In this document: positions 6,441-7,066 of the stretch, piece after piece | How positions within the stretch are numbered: position 1 is the stretch's first letter | Layout of the letters: each line of letters opens with the position of its first letter | Assembly: GCA_029937635.1 (NCBI GenBank) | Contig: JAPYPM010000114.1 | Location: 1-7,066, forward strand | DNA length: 7,066 bases | From: Nitrospinaceae bacterium | Lineage (GTDB): Bacteria; Nitrospinota; Nitrospinia; Nitrospinales; VA-1 | Direction of reading: 5' to 3' | Notes under the pieces: generated by a model | Database searches by the model: none | What the model was told of the DNA's origin: nothing | The model's input: only the letters and a program-made list of their open reading frames with translations | Translations under genes and position numbers: made by a program

Positions 6441-6688
6441 ATGTCTGAAAATTTAGAGTTGGAATAATTGGCTTGGGCCATCGGGGCCCTAATATAGTCC
6501 GAAGCCTTTCTGCTGACCCGAGATGTGAAATTAGATATGTTTGCGATCTTTTAGATTCAAATATTCAGCGTGTAGAAAATCTTATTCCTATTGATTGCAG
6601 GCGAACTGTTAATGCTAATGAATTAATCTAAAGTATAGACTTAGATGCTATAGAAATCATTGCATGTCTTTATAAAGAAAAAACTTAG
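6441..6688 (+). pseudogene. Decayed N-terminus of a Gfo/Idh/MocA-family oxidoreductase
   Basis: An ATG at 6441 begins MSE, then a one-base deletion in the A-run at about 6447-6451 shifts the frame. In the other frame the protein continues KFRVGIIGLGHRGPNIV, an N-terminal Rossmann strand with the GxGxxG dinucleotide-binding motif, then RCEIRYVCDLL, the second strand ending in the ribose-binding Asp. Next comes a TAA at 6629-6631 where a sense codon is expected, then SIDLDAIEII (the usual 'D.DAV.I' third-strand region) and a TAG at 6686-6688. Family members are NAD(P)-dependent sugar or inositol dehydrogenases and sugar 3-oxidases of ~320-400 residues. Here only the first ~80 codons remain, with a frameshift, an internal stop and no C-terminal substrate domain. 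It is not functional. Confidence 0.75.
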
Positions 6689-6730
6689 AAAAAATAAATT
6701 TTAAAAAATATCAAAGGAATAGAAATATTA

Positions 6731-7066
6731 ATGGAAGCTTGGTACGTATTTCAAAAAATTTCCTATCTCTATATACTTTTAACTGTCTTTACAGTAGTTT
6801 TTTTGATTTTCAGTTTTTTCTTAAAAAAAGATAAAGGAGGAACAAGAAGTTCAAATTGTTTTCTGGGGTTAGGGGGATTTTTTTTTAGTTTGTTTGTGCT
6901 TACATTGGCAGCAGAATCGTATTTTTATATTAACAAAGGTTCTTTTTTTTATAATAAATCAACATTCATAGCTCGAACCGAACATAAAGTCACAAAAGAC
7001 TTAGATTTGATTGAAGTAGATAGTAGTAACGATGTGGTAGATCTTGGGAACTTTTTTCATCAAGAA
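6731..7066 (+). CDS. Unrecognised membrane protein, 3' end outside the window
   Basis: An ATG at 6731, with AAAGGA at 6713-6718 twelve bases upstream, opens a frame that stays open for 112 codons to the window edge. The product has a hydrophobic helix at about residues 10-31 (ISYLYILLTVFTVVFLIFSFF), a basic loop (KKDKGGTR), a second helix at about 47-66 (LGLGGFFFSLFVLTLAAES), then a polar, acidic region that presumably faces the periplasm or cytosol. I do not recognise the family. In many SxtJ/DUF5989/carbamoyltransferase sets the next gene encodes a membrane-anchored SGNH-type hydrolase, but no SGNH motif falls inside the visible part, so that is only a possibility. Two long T-runs (6878-6886 and 6943-6950) lie in the coding region. 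Confidence 0.6.
   Translation, partial: MEAWYVFQKISYLYILLTVFTVVFLIFSFFLKKDKGGTRSSNCFLGLGGFFFSLFVLTLAAESYFYINKGSFFYNKSTFIARTEHKVTKDLDLIEVDSSNDVVDLGNFFHQE

Noticed and set aside
1..7066. tRNA, rRNA, CRISPR array, riboswitch or complete insertion sequence
   Set aside because: No cloverleaf, regular spaced repeats, conserved rRNA blocks or transposase motifs were seen on either strand.

Overview
This AT-rich window (visibly below 40% G+C over most of its length) looks like part of a bacterial surface-polysaccharide (O-antigen or capsule type) biosynthesis locus. Every feature I can support is on the plus strand. The mix of glycan-modification genes, cobalamin-type radical SAM enzymes, an SxtJ/DUF5989/carbamoyltransferase set and many decayed gene pieces would fit a spirochaete such as Leptospira. 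That is only an inference from gene content, base composition and decay. No rRNA, tRNA or other taxonomic marker is present.

Layout. Bases 1-534 hold no intact gene, only short broken reading-frame pieces, one of which may come from a class I methyltransferase. Bases 535-2085 and 2279-3922 encode two full-length but clearly different B12-binding-domain radical SAM enzymes. Between them lies the first ~40 codons of a Cys-motif class I methyltransferase. Bases 3923-4126 hold an unidentified coding-like relic. Bases 4127-5149 encode an intact integral-membrane acyltransferase of the OafA/YrhL (acyltransferase 3) family. Bases ~5223-5372 are an internal piece of an inositol-1-phosphate synthase gene, richer in G+C than its surroundings and in frame with the next gene.

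Bases 5385-6314 are the recognisable SxtJ-family membrane protein, a 49-residue DUF5989 protein and an O-carbamoyltransferase, in that order. The carbamoyltransferase is broken: only about 85 of the usual ~580-600 residues remain. Bases ~6441-6688 are a frameshifted, stop-containing start of a Gfo/Idh/MocA sugar oxidoreductase gene. The window ends inside an unrecognised two-helix membrane protein that starts at 6731.

How it fits together. The intact enzymes suggest radical/B12 chemistry on a sugar or lipid-linked precursor, followed by O-acylation at the membrane. The ancestral locus probably also had inositol-phosphate synthesis, sugar oxidation, methylation and carbamoylation, and those parts have been lost. 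The most notable point is this alternation of intact genes with recognisable fragments of at least four other pathway genes, which points to repeated recombination and deletion that remodelled the encoded glycan.
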